Shown here: positions 58,626-64,000 of the stretch, in pieces
Position numbering within the stretch: position 1 is the first letter of the stretch
How the letters are laid out: each line of letters begins with the position of its first letter
DNA from: Patiria miniata
Taxonomy: Eukaryota > Echinodermata > Asteroidea > Valvatida > Asterinidae
Direction: 5' to 3'
Length of the DNA: 64,000 nucleotides
Assembly: GCF_015706575.1 (NCBI RefSeq)
Contig: NW_024037072.1
Span: forward strand, 23,623,162-23,687,161
The notes under the pieces: generated by a model
Told to the model about the DNA's origin: nothing
Database searches by the model: none
What the model saw: the letters and a program-made list of their open reading frames with translations, nothing else
Program-made: the position numbers and the translations under genes

Positions 58626-61600
58626 CTACTTTTAGTACTCGGCCTTTATAATATAGTACAGCTGCAGTTTAGCATGCATAGAAACAGCCACTAGTACCGG
58701 GGTACGGCAAAATACAAGCACAAGTGGGGCTTGATACCGGTAATTGCATACAGTCCATCTGTCCCAGTTTAAGATGCCCCTACCGGTATGATAGTCTTAC
58801 AACACCGATCAATGTAATTTAAAGATCTTTTTATCAGCAATACCAAGCCTGAATGCATCACCATCACAGCAGTCACCGTTTGGCAGGGGGTGGGGTGGGG
58901 GTTCTGATGGGGAATCTTGTGGGGTCAATCAATAATCTGGTTTACTGAGGACCTGCATGATGACCCACAGCAAATCAATAATCTCAAGTCATACCATATT
59001 GATCTTTGTACAAATAGATGGAAACAAGGCGTAACACTAGTAGGATGATGCAGTATGGCTAGAGGTTTTTTGGGGTGGCATGATATAACTTTTATTTTCC
59101 AAGTACATGTATTGTACTACAAATGTCAACAACTCAACTGTACACGATGTCTGTTCATGTTCAATTTTAAGAGTTCAAGCCTAACAAAATGGAGGTCATC
59201 TCATTATTATCACAGCAACTTGCATAATAAGACATTGGACAGGTACAAGTAAGGAGGAGGACAAATAATCATCAAACTTCAAGGTGAAGAACTGAATTTC
59301 CTTGCCACTTGGCTATCAGTTATCATTTGTGGAACACACGTTACCATTATATTTTTACCACGTAGGCGTACTTGTCCATGTAAGCTTGTATCCGCACAAT
59401 AAATATGAGGGAACACGTACTGTGGGGTGCTGTATCCTTTATTCTTCTGTGATGACATGTTTGTTTTAGTTAGACGTGTGTTTACGATTCCATAGTTCCC
59501 TGGGTTGAGAGTCTCCTCATTTCTTGCTGCTCTAGAAAGTATTGCACGTACAAAATGTATCATGTATCTACTGTAGTACTTCATGTAGTGATGTACATTG
59601 TAATTTATAGCCCTGCAAAGGTTTTGAATCCCAAATAATACGTTCAGTATGCACTGGTCTGCTACATGCGCGGCAGAAACAATTCAAACTGAAATACCCT
59701 GGAGGGTTTATACACATTCTTCTTTTTTTACTTTTTCTTTTTTCCAGTCTCAAAACTTGGTCAGCCTGATATCAGGCAAATTGTCTCCTACATAAATGCC
59801 ATTGCACAAATCATCACTTGTCACCGTGTACCGATACATGTACAATGTACCTTTTCATCTGGGGAATTAATACAATTTTACATTGAACAGCTAATTGACC
59901 ACCAACTGTGCTTCCTATTTTAAAGACATGATGGGCCTTCAATGGTCAAACTGCCGACAATTAATTGCATCAGCTGCGGTATAATGCAAGTTTTATTGGA
60001 ATGTGCATACATATGCCTCGCTATTTGCCAGAAGCAGAAATGGAGACAGTAGGCCTGAATAAGTCCAACTGTGAGACACAAGATCTGAAATAGCTGTCAT
60101 TTTTTGTCAAATTAGGCCCTCTGGTCTTTTCACATTTTTTCCAAATTTGGGCCTCGGGCCACGGATGGGACTGCCTTTATCTGCGATACCTGAGGACATA
60201 GACTCATTACAAACTGTCTCCTGCACTTTCTCTCTCCCACTCACTGAAGGCAGAATGGGAAAAGTAGTGTATTGGGACATGTGTAATTTGAAACTTTCTA
60301 ATAATCAGAAGGAAACCACTCAAGGGAGACTAGTCAATAGGGGACTCCACTGCACCACCAAATATGGCCAGTGTTGCTGGAGCTTTTGTGAAGATGTCTT
60401 GCGGTTGACACATCAGTTGAACTTGAGAGGAACGGACAAGATGGAAAAGCAATTGATTTTCCTTGCTACGGTAGTTGGGACAAGGGACGTCCCTGGGAGA
60501 TAATTACTAGTATCTGCTCTTCCTCATACAGATGTTAAAAGATACACGTACTATTACTAACTGACCATGCTATTTTTCAAAATACACCTTGTTTTTGAAT
60601 AGCTATTTTTCCAGCAATTCAAACATTGAAGGGTTTTCACTCACATTTAAAATGATTGGTGTGTGGAAGAAAACCAGCCCACTTTTGGTTAAATGGAATA
60701 ATTAGTTGACAACTTTGTAGCCCGATAATAATTCAGTTTGCAGAGGTTAGACTGGTTCCCACCCCCTCCCCATTTTACAATCATTGATGTATGGACACAA
60801 ACCAGTCTACTCGCACTGGGGCGCATCAATTCGGTGCAAAAGTACATCAAAATATGTGTATAAGACTGTTTTCTCTGGGGCCAGTCTAGTATCTTCTTTG
60901 CAGAGTTTGCGCCTATCTCACTGAATGACTCACTGACTGATTGACTGATTGACTGACTGTAACTTTTGAGCCAGGCAGAGCTATCAGAAGTATCAGTATC
61001 ACATACATGAAGGAATACCCCGTAATGTCAATGAATGGGCTACATCCAGCCCATTGTGTAAATAAGATGCATACAAGACTTCCGATGAAAAGCATTTATC
61101 ATGTTTATGAATCAACTGTTTGTGGACCCAATTCATGTCGCTGCTTAAGCCTCCGTAGCTACTTCACAGGATCTGTAAGCAGTAAGCACAGCAAAAGCAC
61201 GCTTAAACCGGGAGGGAAAAAAGTTGCTTAAAAATCAGTGACATAACAATAGAAATCTCCATTCGGCAACTGTTAGCACATGCCATGAAATACCGGTAGT
61301 GCTTAAACAGCAGCAGGATTTTCTGCTACAGTAGACACAACTTTTCCGCTAACTGTTAAGCAGTGTTATGAAATTGGGCCCTGGTGTTACCTTATCTGGT
61401 TTTTAGAAGGTTGCAATGCACAAAAGAGAAAAATGCAGGGATTTTTCCCCTTAAAATGAAACCCTCAAAAGGTCAAAATCTGTCAGGAGGAAAAAAAATC
61501 AAATTTGTTGAAGAGCATTAATGTCAACTGGCATGTATCTTTAAAAGACTAGGAAGAGGGGTTTATCCATCTTTTGTTTGTAGTTTAGTTGCTTTGATGG

Positions 61601-64000
61601 GAATCTCAGGACTATAAAATGTCAGCAATGTCACCCTAGGGATAACTCCTAGCTCCTCCCCCCCCCCCCCCTGCAGCATCTTTCCTCATCTGGTTTTCAT
61701 CTCTGAACACAGAAATTATTAAAGGTCACCATAAATCAGTTCCACTGCACAGACGCGACAGTGACAGTCAGTATCAGTTTCGTTTTGCTTCAGTTTTTTT
61801 TTTTTATTTAACTAATTTCTTGCTTTTTTTCCTGTTTCAAATATCCCTGAATCAATTGAGAACAACTTGTTTTCCAATAAGCAGCTCCTAAATACTTCCA
61901 TTCATCTTTAAAAACAACAAAACGAAGCTAATTACACAACCTTTTCGAAATACAAGCACAACTGTATGATCATCTCCATTGTGTACACTGTGTGGGCTAA
62001 AGATATTTTATTACACAATAAACAGGTGCGTGTATTTTAAAATGTAGGCCTACTAATTGTATTATGAAATGACCATAACCTCAATTCATTGGACTTTGAT
62101 TCCTGCCCTACCGTACATTTTCATACTTTTTTTCCATTTTGGAAATATTTGAGCAAATAATGAGTACCGGTAACTTTTAACAACAGCCACTACAAAACCA
62201 CAAGAAACTGTCTGTTTTATTCCACGTTAATCTGTGTTTTATAGCTCCATGATCAAAGGGTCAGCTGTACTTTTCCAAATGGGATCTTTTATTCCTCCAT
62301 TTCCTTGACATCAGTCAATAAACAAAGTGCAGAAGCTCAGTTTCAAGGTCATTGCTGATGGAACTAAGCTTTTCATGGCGATACGTTTATTAATGACAGT
62401 TGCTATTTTTGCTTACATAATTAAAAAGATAAAAAGTGCCTACAATATTTAGTGAGTCATTCATCATGTAAGACGTGTATCCTGGATCTACAATACCTGT
62501 AGTACATCATTTACAATGTATCACATACCCAGTACATGCATGTACCGCTATAAAAAATAATCTTCCTTTGGTAAATCCAATAGTTGAATTACAGTTCATG
62601 AACCCGTGATGGTGTACGGTAATCTTACAGAAATTACGGGGAAGAAGGCGGCACATCAGACATACAATTGCTACCGGTCATGCTTTTACAACTTTAGCAA
62701 TTATAGTGAACCATCTGTTAGTACCACTAAGAGCGAGTCCTACACGAATATGTGAACATGAATATAATATGTACCTTACATGTACCGGTATGATGTACAT
62801 GTAACTTAGCCATATATAGCTAGGACCCACCATACTTCAGATTATTTTTTCTTTCAGATACTCAACCCTGTGCATATGAACAACTGATTTATGGCCTTTC
62901 GTGACCACTCATGAAACAAGTTCCATGGAAGGGAAACAATGCGTGTGCTCACTGGTTCAAGCGCTTATAGCATGACGTACCGGTACGCACTTTTAATTTT
63001 ATTTGGAATTAAATTGATTTATTATTATTTTATGTACACAAACCTGTTTTTCCCAGTACACAATGCATTTTTTTTATGCATGTAATGTTCACACAGAAAG
63101 GACCACTGACACTCAGGCACGTTTAGTTTTGTAAAAAAACATGTACCGGTACCTACATTTGTTTTCGGTAATTTGAACCAAATTACCAAAATTCTAAAAC
63201 AGTGAAATATTATTGTACAATGTGCATGTTATTGGAAGTTCAAGTCCAACATACTGAACACAGTTATGACGCCATATCACCATTAGATCTTTGCAAGATA
63301 ATTAGTGTACTTGTGTTGGTTAATGGAAACACAACAGCTGCATCGTCGCGTAATAGTGTGCTCTGTGCACACTGGAATTGTACAGAAGTATGCGGAGCTG
63401 AGTGTCACACTCACAACAGTGTGATGTGCAGTGTGTACAGTGGAGGCTCTGTAACCATAGCAACATAAACACCTGTCACCTTCAAAAACAATTATTTAAT
63501 GCCCCCATGTCAGAGAGGGACGATAAACACTAACCGAAAGCACCTCCATCTAATGCTGAAAATGGTACTAACTGTTAAATTTCAACCAACCTTTTTCTTT
63601 CAAAAATTAACAAAAGCTGAACAGTATCACAATCTTGTACAAGCCTTGTTAAATAAAACAGATTCTTGTAACAAATGAAAAACACAAAACAGCATGTTTA
63701 CTTTTGAACCCCTTTCTTCAAATCAACAGGCTCAGATCACCTGTAAACTACGAGGACCTTGAATTGAAATAAAGGATTCCTTTCAAAATTCCAAATCTGT
63801 TCAAGCTTCTTCAAGTGATCTTCTTTTCAAAACACTTCTTCCAGTTTGCTTCAATTGGATTCTTAGCCTAAAGGATTTACAGCTATTGTGAGTGGATTAG
63901 AATTGGGGTTTTGTAATTTGTGCAGTGCAAAGTGTTCACAGGCGCTATGTGTGTTCAATGGAATAATTTTATGTGCCCTGTACATGTACCGTACATCCCT

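Larger units (their letters stand above)
53888..64000 (-). other. 10-kb intron or upstream region, no coding exon found
   Basis: The motor N-terminus must lie upstream of 53887, but I saw no fragment of it here. The region is AT-rich with frequent TACATGTA and ACCGGTA words. It holds the elements at 55022-56000 and 58285-58625 and an ACTG microsatellite at about 60925-60960. TTATGAAATTGGGCCC near 61360-61380 looks like the end of a miniature element with no partner found. No CpG-island promoter was recognised, apart from the GC-rich transposon. Confidence 0.7.

Noticed and set aside
60147..60503. 118-codon plus-strand frame
   Set aside because: No domain recognised, no splice or promoter context, and length within chance for this span; kept only as a weak candidate for a database search.

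Overview
This is intron-rich, AT-leaning animal DNA dominated by one very large gene on the minus strand. Reading from about 53.9 kb down to base 1, I assembled 20 coding exons. They encode most of a kinesin-3 motor (P-loop, SSRSH, DLAGSE), a neck/coiled region, a forkhead-associated (FHA) domain, a long coiled coil, and then a single giant exon that is open for 9,113 bases and leaves the window at base 1. Motor, kinesin-3 FHA and one giant Ser/Pro-rich exon in this order fit the STARD9 (KIF16A) family of centrosomal kinesins. The first exon(s), with the motor N-terminus and promoter, are not visible and probably lie beyond base 64000. The C-terminus, where the family carries its START lipid-binding domain, lies beyond base 1. 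Exon phases join without a break: 1,999 bases from the 19 upstream exons plus 9,113 bases give exactly 3,704 codons.

Layout: 53,888-64,000 is intron or upstream sequence with a GC-rich long-TIR transposon. 53,887-36,094 holds the motor exons, split by large introns full of miniature transposons. 35,264-30,595 holds the neck and the lead into the FHA domain, with a 22-bp minisatellite of about 50 units in one intron. 30,714-17,786 carries the FHA domain in four exons. 16,688-9,449 carries the coiled-coil exons. 9,113-1 is the giant exon. No independent gene, tRNA or rRNA could be supported in the introns. Their recognisable content is non-autonomous DNA transposons (several families with two copies here), fold-back elements, tRNA-derived SINEs and simple repeats.

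Organism: the gene structure, the abundance of TACATGTA and ACCGGTA words, and the many TIR/fold-back elements suggest a marine invertebrate, perhaps an echinoderm or another non-vertebrate deuterostome. This is an impression from style, not a proof. No bacterial or viral genes are seen.
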